Shown here: positions 28,123 to 37,559 of the stretch, piece by piece
Layout: each line of letters begins with the position of its first letter
Position numbering within the stretch: the first letter of the stretch is position 1
NCBI GenBank assembly: GCA_029007925.1
Contig: JAQXIT010000065.1
Location: 1 to 43,809, forward strand
Length of the DNA stretch: 43,809 bases
Direction: 5' to 3'
From: Bacillota bacterium
GTDB taxonomy: Bacteria > Bacillota > Clostridia > Oscillospirales > Oscillospiraceae
Notes under the pieces: model-generated
The model's input: only the letters and a program-made list of their open reading frames with translations
Told to the model about the DNA's origin: nothing
The model's database searches: none
Made by a program: the position numbers and the translations under genes

Positions 28123-28674
28123 ATGAATTACGCAACCATCAAAAACTGCGATATCGCCAACGGCCCCGGCGTTCGGGTCAGCCTCTTTGTTTCCGGCTGC
28201 ACCCACCATTGCCCCGGCTGCTTCAATGAGGTGGCATGGGATTTTGATTACGGTGAGCCGTTCACCCAGGAGACCATTGACCGGATTCTGAAGATGCTGG
28301 AACCGCCCCACATCCGGGGCCTGACGCTGCTGGGCGGCGAGCCCTTCGAGCCTCAGAATCAGCCGGCGGTGCTGGAGCTGCTGCGGCAGGTGAAGGCCAA
28401 GCTCCCGGGAAAAAGCATCTGGGCCTTCTCCGGTTATCTGTTTGACCGGGATATCCTTTCGGGCCGCCTGGGGCCCTGGGAGATTACCTGGGAATACTTA
28501 AGCTATCTGGACGTCCTGGTGGACGGCCCCTTTGTGGAGGCGAAGAAGAATCTTTCCCTTCGGTTCCGGGGCTCGGAAAACCAGCGTCTCATCGACGTTC
28601 CCGCGTCGCTGAAATCGGGACAGATCGTCCTGTGGAGTGACTGGCAGGGACAGGGAAAGGGACTGCGGAAATGA
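28123..28674 (+). CDS. nrdG: anaerobic ribonucleoside-triphosphate reductase activating protein
   Basis: Radical SAM CTHHCPGCFN; LTLLGGEPFEPQN. Confidence 0.92.
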   Translation: MNYATIKNCDIANGPGVRVSLFVSGCTHHCPGCFNEVAWDFDYGEPFTQETIDRILKMLEPPHIRGLTLLGGEPFEPQNQPAVLELLRQVKAKLPGKSIWAFSGYLFDRDILSGRLGPWEITWEYLSYLDVLVDGPFVEAKKNLSLRFRGSENQRLIDVPASLKSGQIVLWSDWQGQGKGLRK

Positions 28675-29108
28675 GCGTGATACATGTTAAAAAATTGAAT
28701 CCCCGGGCGATCCTGCCCACCTACGGCTCCGCCGAGGCTGCCGGCGCGGATCTGTACGCTTGTCTGGATGCGCCGGTGACTGTGGAGCCTGGCGAGACGG
28801 TCTGGATCCCCACCGGTATCGCCCTGGAGGTTCCCAAGGGCTGCGCCGGTCTGGTCTATGCCCGCAGCGGTCTTGGCACCAAGCGGGGCCTGGCGCCGGC
28901 CAACAAGGTTGGCGTGGTGGACAGCGACTACCGGGGCGAGATCCGGGTGGTGCTGCTGAACCACGGAAAAACGCCGCAGACCATCGAGCCCGGCGAACGG
29001 GTGGCTCAGTTTCTGATTACCCCGGTACTGACGCCGGAGTATGTCGAGGCGGAGGAGCTGACGGACACCGGACGGGGAACCGGCGGCTTCGGTTCGACGG
29101 GGAAGTAA
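28671..29108 (+). CDS. dut: dUTP diphosphatase
   Basis: AGADLYA, YARSGLGTKRGLAPANKVGVVDSDYRGE, GRGTGGFGSTG. Confidence 0.96.
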   Translation: MSVIHVKKLNPRAILPTYGSAEAAGADLYACLDAPVTVEPGETVWIPTGIALEVPKGCAGLVYARSGLGTKRGLAPANKVGVVDSDYRGEIRVVLLNHGKTPQTIEPGERVAQFLITPVLTPEYVEAEELTDTGRGTGGFGSTGK

Positions 29109-29224
29109 AAGTCCTGTTCCCCCGAAAAAGGGAATTTTATGTAAGTTTGCCAATATACAACCGTCGGTTTTTCCCCTATAATGGAAATGACCTGCGGGTG
29201 ACTAAAGAAACACGGGAGTAAGCT

Positions 29225-31030
29225 ATGGTTATTGTAAGTGCCATTATCAAGCTGCTGGGCGGTCTGGCCATGTTCCTCTACGGCATTGAGGTCATGGGTG
29301 ACGGCCTGAAAAACAGCTCGGGTGCCGCCCTGAAACGGGTTCTGGAGAAGGTCACGGGGAATGTGATCGTCGGCGTGCTGACCGGCGCCATGGTCACCGC
29401 CGTAATTCAAAGCTCCACCGCTACCATTGTGCTGACGGTGGCTCTGATCGGTGCCGGCGTGCTGAATCTGAAGCAGGCCACCTCCATTGTTATGGGCGCC
29501 AACATCGGCACCACGATTACCGCTCAGATCATCCGCCTTTCCTCCATTGACGCCGGCGGCAACTGGCTGCTGACGCTGTTCAACACCGAAACGCTGGCTC
29601 CCGTGGCGCTGGTGGTGGGTATTGTGCTGATGATGTTCATCAAGACTAAGACGGCCAAGACCATCGGCGATATTTTCATCGGCTTCGGAGTGCTGTTCAT
29701 CGGACTGGATCTGATGACCGGCGGCGTAAAACCGCTGATCGGCACCGATGCCTTCGTGGCGTTCCTGAGCATTCTGGAGAATCCGCTGCTGGGCATCTTG
29801 GTGGGTCTGGTGCTGACCGTCATCGTCCAGAGCTCTTCCGCTACGGTGGGTATGCTTCAGACGGTCGCCGCCGTGCCCGGCTCGGGACTGACCTTTGCCA
29901 TGGCTTATCCCGTAATCATGGGCATTAACCTCGGCACCTGTGTTACCACGGCCATGGTCTGCTCCATCGGCTCCGGCAAGGACGCCAAGCGTACCGGCGT
30001 GGTGCATATCCTGTTCAACGCCATTGGTACGGTGCTGTTCATGGTTGTGATGACCGTTCTGCAGAGCAACAATCTGCTGGGCGCCGGCAGCTGGACACAG
30101 ATGAGCGTCAGCAGCGGCACCATCGCCAATTTCCAGACGGTATTCAATCTGGCCACCGCCGTGGTGCTGCTGCCCTTTGCCGGTTTGCTGGTGAAACTGT
30201 CACTGCGGATCGTCATAGACGACAAGCCTCAGGAAAACCGCCATCCTCAGCTCCACACGCTGGACGACAAGCTGTATATTTCTCCCACCGTGGCCGTTGC
30301 CGAGGCTACCAAGGCCGTGGCGGCCATGGGTATGATCGCCAGGGAAAACTTTGCCAGAGGCGGCAGACAGCTTTTCCGCTATGATGAGGCGGAGGTGAAG
30401 CTGGTGGATGCCGATGAGGAATGCCTGGATCAGTTCGCCGACGAGGCCGACCGTTTCCTGATCGGTCTGAGCAAGAATGTGGAGACGGAAAGCGACGACC
30501 GCCAGCTGGACATGCTGATGCAGACGGTGCCGAATTTCGAGCGTGTGGGTGACTATGCCACCAATCTGGTGGAGCTCTCCGAAAAGCTCCGGGAGGAGAA
30601 GTCCGATTTCTCCGAGAATGCCAAGAAGGAGCTGGAGCTGATCTTTGCCGCCGTCGACGAGATCCTCGGCATTACCGTGGATGCCTTCGGCACCGACGAC
30701 AACGAGAAAGCCAAGTCCATCGAGCCTTTGGAGGAGACCATCGACGATATGGTCATGATCCTGAAGGATCGCCACACCAAGCGCCTGAAAAGCGGTGCCT
30801 GTTCCGTAAGTTCCGGCCTGGTGTTTATGGAGACCCTGACCTATCTGGAGCGTGCCTCCGACCAGTGTTCCTCCATTGCCGTCATGATGCTGGCGCGGAA
30901 CAATGAAAGCATCCTGCAGAATCACTACGATTATCTGCGGGAGCTGCACGCCGGAAAAGAGGCCGACTACCGCCAGGAGAGTGAACGCCGCCGCCGTCAG
31001 TATATCGATCCTTTGAAGGAAATTGTATAA
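29225..31030 (+). CDS. Na/Pi cotransporter family protein with PhoU-like C-terminal domain
   Basis: Repeated QSSTATIVLTVALI / QSSSATVGMLQTVA motifs, PhoU-like helical C-terminus. Confidence 0.93.
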   Translation: MVIVSAIIKLLGGLAMFLYGIEVMGDGLKNSSGAALKRVLEKVTGNVIVGVLTGAMVTAVIQSSTATIVLTVALIGAGVLNLKQATSIVMGANIGTTITAQIIRLSSIDAGGNWLLTLFNTETLAPVALVVGIVLMMFIKTKTAKTIGDIFIGFGVLFIGLDLMTGGVKPLIGTDAFVAFLSILENPLLGILVGLVLTVIVQSSSATVGMLQTVAAVPGSGLTFAMAYPVIMGINLGTCVTTAMVCSIGSGKDAKRTGVVHILFNAIGTVLFMVVMTVLQSNNLLGAGSWTQMSVSSGTIANFQTVFNLATAVVLLPFAGLLVKLSLRIVIDDKPQENRHPQLHTLDDKLYISPTVAVAEATKAVAAMGMIARENFARGGRQLFRYDEAEVKLVDADEECLDQFADEADRFLIGLSKNVETESDDRQLDMLMQTVPNFERVGDYATNLVELSEKLREEKSDFSENAKKELELIFAAVDEILGITVDAFGTDDNEKAKSIEPLEETIDDMVMILKDRHTKRLKSGACSVSSGLVFMETLTYLERASDQCSSIAVMMLARNNESILQNHYDYLRELHAGKEADYRQESERRRRQYIDPLKEIV

Positions 31031-31040
31031 AAAATTGCAG

Positions 31041-31066
31041 CCCCCTGCCGTCAGGCAGGGGGTTTT
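31041..31066 (+). terminator. intrinsic terminator
   Basis: ccccctgcc-gtca-ggcaggggg TTTT. Confidence 0.85.
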
Positions 31067-31109
31067 GACCATATTTCACAAGGATTATGCATTAACTTCG
31101 GAAATGCAC

Positions 31110-31138
31110 TTGCATTTTTTGTACAGATAGCATATAAT
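31110..31138 (+). promoter_or_regulatory. promoter of aminotransferase gene
   Basis: TTGCAT - 17 - TATAAT. Confidence 0.75.
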
Positions 31139-31170
31139 GCAGGAAGATACTTGGGTAAGGGAAGGATTTG

Positions 31171-32454
31171 ATGAACATGATCCCCTATGAACGGATGAAT
31201 GATGCCGAGCTGCGGCAGGAATACCGGAAGGTCAGCCAGACCTATGAAAGCTGGAAAGCCAAGGGACTGAAGCTGAACATGGCCAGAGGCAAGCCCTCCA
31301 AATTGCAGCTTGATCTGGTCAGCGATATGCTCACGGTGCTGGCGGAGCCGGAGGACTGTATGGTGGACGGCACCGATGCCAGAAATTACGGCGAGCTTCA
31401 GGGACTGCGCTGCGCCCGGGAGTACTGGGCGGATGTTCTGGGCTGCCGGTGGGAGGAAACCTTCGTCGGCGGAACCTCCAGCCTGACGCTGATGTATGAC
31501 CTGATTTCCAAAGCCTATACCCATGGCCTGATGACCAGCCCGCGGCCCTGGTGCCGGGAGGAACGGGTCAGATTCCTTTGTCCAAGCCCCGGTTACGACC
31601 GGCATTTCCGCATCACCCAGTCCTTCGGCGCGGAGCTGATTACCGTCCCCATGACGGAAAGCGGCCCGGATATGGACATGGTGGAGGAATTGGTGAAGGA
31701 TCCCTGCGTCAAGGGTATCTGGTGCGTGCCGAAATTTTCCAACCCGGAGGGCATTACTTACTCCGAAGAAACGGTGAAGCGCTTCGCGAATCTGAAGCCC
31801 GCCGCCCCGGATTTTGCCATTATGTGGGACAACGCCTACTGCATTCACGAATTTGAGGGAGATTTCCAACCCTTCCCGGATATCATTTCCCTCTGCGCCC
31901 AGGCGGGCAGACCCCATATGGTCTATGAATTCGCTTCCACTTCCAAGATCACCTTCCCCGGCGGCGGCATTTCCGTGCTGGCTGCCTCCCGGGAGAACAT
32001 TGACTATCTGACAAAGCTCGTCAGCGTTCAGATGATCTCCTTTGACAAGCTGAATCAGCTCCGCCATGTGCGCTACCTGAAGGATAAGCAGCACACACTG
32101 GCACTGATGAAGCGCCACGCCGTTATTATGGCCCCCAAATTCCGGACGGTTCTGGAGGTGCTGGAGCGGGAAATCGCGCCCCTGGGCTTCGCCCGGTGGA
32201 ACCGCCCCACCGGAGGCTACTTCGTCAGCCTGAACACCATGCCGGGCACCGCCAAGCGGGCCTTGGCTCTGTGTGCCGGGGCGGGGGTGACCATGACCGA
32301 GGCCGGCGCCACCTATCCCTACGGCATCGACCCCGAGGACAGCAACATCCGCATCGCCCCCAGCCTTCCCCCGGTGGAGGAGCTGGAGGAGGCCATGCAG
32401 GTCTTTGCCGTGTGCCTGAAAATGGCGGCGCTGGAAAAGTGCATGAATCCGTAG
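31171..32454 (+). CDS. PLP-dependent aminotransferase (type Ic aspartate aminotransferase-like)
   Basis: NMARGKPS, GGTSSLTLMYDLISK, EFASTSKITFPGGGISV, NIRIAPSLPP. Confidence 0.88.
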   Translation: MNMIPYERMNDAELRQEYRKVSQTYESWKAKGLKLNMARGKPSKLQLDLVSDMLTVLAEPEDCMVDGTDARNYGELQGLRCAREYWADVLGCRWEETFVGGTSSLTLMYDLISKAYTHGLMTSPRPWCREERVRFLCPSPGYDRHFRITQSFGAELITVPMTESGPDMDMVEELVKDPCVKGIWCVPKFSNPEGITYSEETVKRFANLKPAAPDFAIMWDNAYCIHEFEGDFQPFPDIISLCAQAGRPHMVYEFASTSKITFPGGGISVLAASRENIDYLTKLVSVQMISFDKLNQLRHVRYLKDKQHTLALMKRHAVIMAPKFRTVLEVLEREIAPLGFARWNRPTGGYFVSLNTMPGTAKRALALCAGAGVTMTEAGATYPYGIDPEDSNIRIAPSLPPVEELEEAMQVFAVCLKMAALEKCMNP

Positions 32455-32460
32455 ACAGCA

Positions 32461-32494
32461 AGCAGACGCCCAAACGCGTCTGCTTTCCTGTTTT
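32461..32494 (+). terminator. intrinsic terminator
   Basis: agcagacgc-ccaaac-gcgtctgct ttcctgtttt. Confidence 0.65.
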
Positions 32495-32499
32495 GGATC

Positions 32500-32528
32500 T
32501 TTACTTTTTTGCGGAAATCCTGTAAAAT
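32500..32528 (+). promoter_or_regulatory. promoter of LUD-domain gene
   Basis: TTTACT - 17 - TAAAAT. Confidence 0.55.
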
Positions 32529-32549
32529 TGGGGACAAGGAGGGATATGT

Positions 32550-33188
32550 ATGCCTACACCCAAAGAATTGTACTATGAAAAGCGGGGTCGGATTTTGGTA
32601 AAAAATCTGAAAAACCGTCATTTTGATGCCTGCTACTGCGCCACCAGGGAGGAAGCGCTGGCGAAAGCCCTGGAATGGATCCCCGAGGGAGCCAGCGTGG
32701 GCTGGGGCGGCGCCCTGTCCGCTCAGCAGATCGGCCTGATGGACGCGGTGAACGCGGGCCCCTACCATGCCATCGATCGGGATCGCTGCAAGACCCCGGA
32801 GGAGAAGGCTCAGGCGGCCAGGGACAGCCTGTTTGCCGACGTGTTTCTCACCGGCGCCAACGGCCTGAGTCTGGATGGCCAGATGGTGAACATCGACGGC
32901 ACCGGCAACCGGCTGGCCGCCATCGCCTACGGCCCCAGGACGGTGCTGGTCATTGCCGGCATGAACAAGGTGGAGGACACGCTGGAGTCCGCAATCAACC
33001 GGGCCCGCAGAGTGGCCGCTCCGTTGAACCAGCAGCGCTTCGGACTGGAGAATCCCTGCACCGTGACCGGCGTCTGCGCGGACTGCAAAAGTGAGACCTG
33101 CATCTGCAATCAGATCCTGATTACCCGGCACTGCCGCCCGGCTGGACGGATCCGGTTTGTCCTGGTGGGAGAGGAGCTGGGCTTCTGA
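32550..33188 (+). CDS. LUD-domain (lactate utilization protein-like)
   Basis: SVGWGGALSAQQIGLMDAV; FLTGANGLSLDGQMVNIDGTGNRLAAIAYGP. Confidence 0.9.
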   Translation: MPTPKELYYEKRGRILVKNLKNRHFDACYCATREEALAKALEWIPEGASVGWGGALSAQQIGLMDAVNAGPYHAIDRDRCKTPEEKAQAARDSLFADVFLTGANGLSLDGQMVNIDGTGNRLAAIAYGPRTVLVIAGMNKVEDTLESAINRARRVAAPLNQQRFGLENPCTVTGVCADCKSETCICNQILITRHCRPAGRIRFVLVGEELGF

Positions 33189-33228
33189 TGGGAATCAAAA
33201 ATACGGCCGCTTCGGAGGAAACCCGGGA

Positions 33229-33642
33229 ATGGAAAAACTGAAAGCGCTCCTTCGGCAGTATCGGGAAGCCATCCTGTATCTGGTATTCGGCGTGCTGACC
33301 ACGGCGGTGAACTATCTGATCTATCTGCCATGCCTCAACTGGTTCCATATGCCCGCCAGCGTCAGCAATGCCGTGGCATGGGTAGTGGCGGTGGCCTTCG
33401 CGTTTCTGACCAATAAACCCTTCGTATTCCAGAGCCACGACTGGTCTGCCAAGGCGGTGTGGCCCGAACTGGTGAAATTCGCGGGCTGCCGTGTCGGTTC
33501 CGGCCTGCTGGAGACGGCCATCCTCTTCGTGACGGTGGACTGCTTAAGCTGGAACGGTAACTGGATGAAGGTGATTACCAGCGTTTTGGTGGTCATTCTA
33601 AATTATATCGGAAGCAAATTGCTGGTTTTCCGAAAAAACTGA
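33229..33642 (+). CDS. GtrA family membrane protein
   Basis: LYLVFGVLTTAVNYLIYLP; FLTNKPFVFQS; NYIGSKLLVFRKN. Confidence 0.9.
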   Translation: MEKLKALLRQYREAILYLVFGVLTTAVNYLIYLPCLNWFHMPASVSNAVAWVVAVAFAFLTNKPFVFQSHDWSAKAVWPELVKFAGCRVGSGLLETAILFVTVDCLSWNGNWMKVITSVLVVILNYIGSKLLVFRKN

Positions 33643-33672
33643 AAAATCCCGGCTGCAGCCGGGATTTTTCAG
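33639..33672. terminator. bidirectional terminator, perfect 34-bp palindrome
   Basis: ctgaaaaatcccggctgcagccgggatttttcag equals its own reverse complement and contains both convergent stop codons. Confidence 0.88.
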
Positions 33673-34103
33673 TTTCCGTAGGTTTCCTTCAAATACAATA
33701 TGGCCTGACGGTAGCCGTCCAGCCCCTGCCCCTGGATGGTTTTTTCGCAGTACATTCCGGGATAGGAGATCTGCCGGAAGGCTTCCCGGGCGCTCACCTG
33801 GGAAATGTGAACCTCCACCGCGGGGATGGACACCGCCTTCAGGGCGTCCAGGATGGCCACGGACGTGTGGGTGTATGCGGCGGGGTTGATGACGATACCG
33901 TCGATTTTGCCGTAGCTTTCCTGAATCTTATCCACAATGGCGCCTTCGTGGTTGGACTGGAACTGTTCGATCTCCAGATTTTCCGCCCGGGCGGTTTGCT
34001 CCAGAAGCGACAGCAGGTCGGCGAAGGTGTTTTTGCCGTAGATGCCCGGTTCCCGGATGCCCAGCATATTAATGTTAGGGCCGTTGATGACCAGAATTCT
34101 CAT
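33669..34103 (-). CDS. aroQ: type II 3-dehydroquinate dehydratase
   Basis: MRILVINGPNINMLGIREPGIYG; VINPAAYTHTSVAI; VEVHISQVSAREAFR. Confidence 0.97.
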   Translation of the reverse strand: MRILVINGPNINMLGIREPGIYGKNTFADLLSLLEQTARAENLEIEQFQSNHEGAIVDKIQESYGKIDGIVINPAAYTHTSVAILDALKAVSIPAVEVHISQVSAREAFRQISYPGMYCEKTIQGQGLDGYRQAILYLKETYGN

Positions 34104-35326
34104 GAGTTACCCTCCAAAATCCCCAGAATGGTCGCGGCTGCCGCTTCGGCGGTACCGTTGTTGTCAATAGAGAAGTCAGCGAACCGATGGTACATGGGCC
34201 TGCGCCGCCGGTACATTTCGTTCAGATCCGCCGCCTGCGACAGGGGACGCCCATCGGTGGGCAGCTTATCCGGCGACCGTTCCAGACAGAAAACGGTACC
34301 GTTGCGATGGAGCAGGGAATAGTTGCGCTCCCGGGTGACGCAGCCGCCGCCGGTGGCCAGAATGAGGCCGGACTGTTTGCCCAGCTCCGCCAGAACCTCG
34401 GTTTCCAGCGCCCGGAAACCTTCCTCGCCATCGGAGGCGAAGATCTCCGGAATGCTCCGACCGGCTTTTTTCGTTAAAATGGCGTCGGCATCTGCCAATT
34501 TCCTGCCGGTCTTTTCCGCCAAAATGGCGCCGATGGTGGATTTGCCGCTGCCCGGCATGCCGATGAGGACGATATTCTCCATCCGGTTTTTCAGCTCCCG
34601 ATGGATGGCGGGGATCACATCGTCGGGAATCGCCCTGCCGGTGAACCATTCGGCGCTTTCCTTGGCCTGGGCCACCAGCATCAGCAGACCGTTGACCGCG
34701 GGCAGCCCACGGCATTCAGCGTGCATCAGCAGCTCCGTCCGGGCGGGGTTGTAGATGAGATCCAGTACGCCCTCCAGCTTGGGAAAGCCGTCCAGACTCA
34801 GCGGCGCGGCGTCCACCAGGGGGAACATCCCCACCGGTGTGGCGTTGACCAGAATAGCTGCATCGGCGTGGAGGTGCAGATTGCCGTAGTGATTCTCCCC
34901 GGAACGGGAGATCACCACCACTTGGGCGCCCCGTTCCTGCAGCACTGCCGCGGCGGTATTGGAAGCGCCGCCGCTGCCCAGAACCAGCGCCTTCTTCCCG
35001 GCGACGGAAAGACCGCTTGCGTCCAGCATGGCGGAAAAACCAAAGAAATCCGTATTGTGCCCCATCAGAGAGCCGTCCGGCCGGCGCACGATGGTATTCA
35101 CGGCGCCCAGCATCCGGGCCCGGGACGACAGCTCTGCGCAGAAGGGAATGACGGCCTTCTTGTAGGGGACGGTGACATTCAGACCGGAAAAATCCCCATG
35201 CTTCAGAAAGTCCTCCAGCGCTTCCGGCTCCTTCTCAAACAGTTCGTAGGAGTAGTCCCCGAGGTGGGCGTGGATCTGGGGGGAGTAGCTGTGTCCCAGC
35301 TTCCGACCAAGCAAGCCGCACTTCAT
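34100..35326 (-). CDS. aroE: shikimate dehydrogenase-shikimate kinase fusion
   Basis: N-term AroE (KLGHSYSPQIH, NVTVPYKKAV, GAVNTIV) joined in frame to AroK (LIGMPGSGKSTIGAILAEKTGRKLADAD, LATGGGCVTRE). Confidence 0.93.
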   Translation of the reverse strand: MKCGLLGRKLGHSYSPQIHAHLGDYSYELFEKEPEALEDFLKHGDFSGLNVTVPYKKAVIPFCAELSSRARMLGAVNTIVRRPDGSLMGHNTDFFGFSAMLDASGLSVAGKKALVLGSGGASNTAAAVLQERGAQVVVISRSGENHYGNLHLHADAAILVNATPVGMFPLVDAAPLSLDGFPKLEGVLDLIYNPARTELLMHAECRGLPAVNGLLMLVAQAKESAEWFTGRAIPDDVIPAIHRELKNRMENIVLIGMPGSGKSTIGAILAEKTGRKLADADAILTKKAGRSIPEIFASDGEEGFRALETEVLAELGKQSGLILATGGGCVTRERNYSLLHRNGTVFCLERSPDKLPTDGRPLSQAADLNEMYRRRRPMYHRFADFSIDNNGTAEAAAATILGILEGNS

Positions 35327-36468
35327 TACACAACCTCGCAGTAGCTGCCCAGATACTTGAATTCCTCACATAAATCGTCCAATTCGCACATGAGTTGTAC
35401 GAATTCCTCGGAGTAAATGGAGGTATCCAGATCGAAATAGAACATGAACTCAAAATCCCGGTCGGGCAGGGGACGGGACTCCAGTTTGGTCACGTTGATA
35501 CCCAGCACATAGAGCCGGGCGAGAACCTTGTACAGGGAACCGGGGCGGTGGGGCAGGATCATCATGATGCTGGTCTTGTCGGCACCGGGGTAGATTTCCA
35601 GGTTCTTGCTGATGCAGATGAACCGGGTGTGGTTGTTGCCCTTGTCCTGTACGGCGGCCACCAGGCACTTCAGCCCATAGATCTCGGCGCAGCTTCTGCT
35701 GCTGAGGGCGGCTACGTCGGTTCTGCCGGAGCGGGACACCATTTCCGACGCCACGGCGGTGTTTTCCACGGGGATGACCTGAACGCCCCTGAGACCGCTC
35801 AGGAATTCACCGCACTGGCTGATGGCCTGCTCGTGGGAGTAGATCTCCCGGATTCCTTCCAGCGTCGCTCCGGGCAGCGCCAGCAGATTGTGATCCACCT
35901 TCAGCCGGAAGGAGCGGACGATGGAGAAATTATGGCGGATCATCAGATCGTAGACCTTTTTCACCGAGCCCGCCGTGGAATTTTCGATGGGCAGGATGCC
36001 ATAGCGGCACAGACCCTTGTCGATGGCGGTGAAAATGCCGTCGAAATTCTTGAAATACATGATGAAGGGGCTTTTGAAGATCTTCTCGCAGGCAATCTGG
36101 GAGTAGGCGCCCTCCACACCCTGACAGGCAACCATGGGGCTCTGGGGGAACAGCTTGGGAGTGGACTCAATAGCCTGGGTGATCCGGGAGTAAAGCGGCG
36201 ACACGGTGCTGCTGCATTTGCTCTGATAGCTGCGGCTCAGCTCAAAGAGCATGGAGTACAGCACACGGGTGTAGTTGGCCATCTCGGGACCGGACTTTTC
36301 CGCCACGTCCGCCAGCTTTTCCCGCTCCCGGGCGGGGACGAAAATGGGAAGATTCTGTTCCCGCTTGCACTGGGCAATCCGGGAAGCTACCTCCATCCGC
36401 TGGCCGAAAAGCCGAACCAGCTCGTCGTCAATTTGATCGATTTCATCACGAAGCTCGGTGATATCCAT
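35326..36468 (-). CDS. pheA: bifunctional chorismate mutase/prephenate dehydratase
   Basis: CM N-term MDITELRDEIDQIDDELVRLFGQRM; PDT; ACT domain with ESRP motif. Confidence 0.95.
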   Translation of the reverse strand: MDITELRDEIDQIDDELVRLFGQRMEVASRIAQCKREQNLPIFVPAREREKLADVAEKSGPEMANYTRVLYSMLFELSRSYQSKCSSTVSPLYSRITQAIESTPKLFPQSPMVACQGVEGAYSQIACEKIFKSPFIMYFKNFDGIFTAIDKGLCRYGILPIENSTAGSVKKVYDLMIRHNFSIVRSFRLKVDHNLLALPGATLEGIREIYSHEQAISQCGEFLSGLRGVQVIPVENTAVASEMVSRSGRTDVAALSSRSCAEIYGLKCLVAAVQDKGNNHTRFICISKNLEIYPGADKTSIMMILPHRPGSLYKVLARLYVLGINVTKLESRPLPDRDFEFMFYFDLDTSIYSEEFVQLMCELDDLCEEFKYLGSYCEVV

Positions 36469-36470
36469 GT

Positions 36471-37559
36471 TTATTTCCTCCTTGCGGTCTGGGTGCTGCC
36501 CAAAATCATGTCAAATACGGCGATGGCTGCCGCCGCTTCCACCACGGGAACGGCGCGGGGAACGATGCAGGGATCGTGGCGACCTTTCACCACCAGCTCC
36601 GTGTCTTCCATCCGGCTCAGGGATACGCTCCGCTGGGGCTTACGAATGGAGGGCGTTGGCTTGACGGTTACCCGGAAGATCACCGGCGTACCCGTGGTGA
36701 TACCGCCTAAGATACCGCCGCAACGGTTGCTCAGCAGCTTAATCTGGCCGGCCTCGACGGTATAGCCGTCGTTGCTTTCGCTGCCGTGAGCGGCCGCGCA
36801 GCCGGTTCCAAGGCCAAAGTCCAAGCCTTTGACCGCCGGAATGCCGTAGATGATCTGAGCAATCCGGCTCTCCACGCCGCCGAACATGGGTTCGCCCAGT
36901 CCGGCGGGAAGCCCGGTGACGGCGCACTCAATCTCGCCGCCCACGCTGTCACCCTCGGCTCTCGCCGCGGCGATGACCGCCTTCATTTCTTCCCCGGCCT
37001 CCGGGGTCAGCACCGGAAAATCGTTGGAAACCCGTTCCAGCTCCGGGCACATGGGGGCGAAGCGGGGCGCGGAGGCGGAACCTATCCGGGTGATGTGGGC
37101 GCCGACCCGGATGCCCATCTCCTCCAGCCATTGCCTGCACAGACCGCCGGCGACGCACAGCGGCGCCGTCAGCCGTCCGGAGAAGTGACCGCCGCCGGCG
37201 GCGTCCTGAAAGCCGCCGTATTTGATCTGGGCGGTGTAGTCGGCGTGGCCGGGTCGGGGGCAGTCCTTCAGATCGGAATAGTCGCCGGAGCGGGTGTTGG
37301 TGTTGGGGATAACGGCGGCAATGGGAGCGCCGCAGGTGAAGCCCTCCAGCACACCGGAGAGAAATTCCGGCCGATCCGCTTCCTTGCGGGGAGTAGACCA
37401 GTCGTTTTGCCCCGGAGCCCGGCGGTTCAGGAAGGCCTGCAGCTTGTCAAAATCCACTGCAAGTCCCGCCGGTACTCCGTCCAGCGTCATGCCGACGGCG
37501 GCGCCGTGGGACTGCCCAAAAATGGACAATTTCAAATTTTCACCGTAGGTACTGCTCAT
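36471..37559 (-). CDS. aroC: chorismate synthase
   Basis: FGQSHGAAVGMTLDGVPAGL; RPGHADYT; GRLTAPLCVAGG. Confidence 0.97.
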   Translation of the reverse strand: MSSTYGENLKLSIFGQSHGAAVGMTLDGVPAGLAVDFDKLQAFLNRRAPGQNDWSTPRKEADRPEFLSGVLEGFTCGAPIAAVIPNTNTRSGDYSDLKDCPRPGHADYTAQIKYGGFQDAAGGGHFSGRLTAPLCVAGGLCRQWLEEMGIRVGAHITRIGSASAPRFAPMCPELERVSNDFPVLTPEAGEEMKAVIAAARAEGDSVGGEIECAVTGLPAGLGEPMFGGVESRIAQIIYGIPAVKGLDFGLGTGCAAAHGSESNDGYTVEAGQIKLLSNRCGGILGGITTGTPVIFRVTVKPTPSIRKPQRSVSLSRMEDTELVVKGRHDPCIVPRAVPVVEAAAAIAVFDMILGSTQTARRK

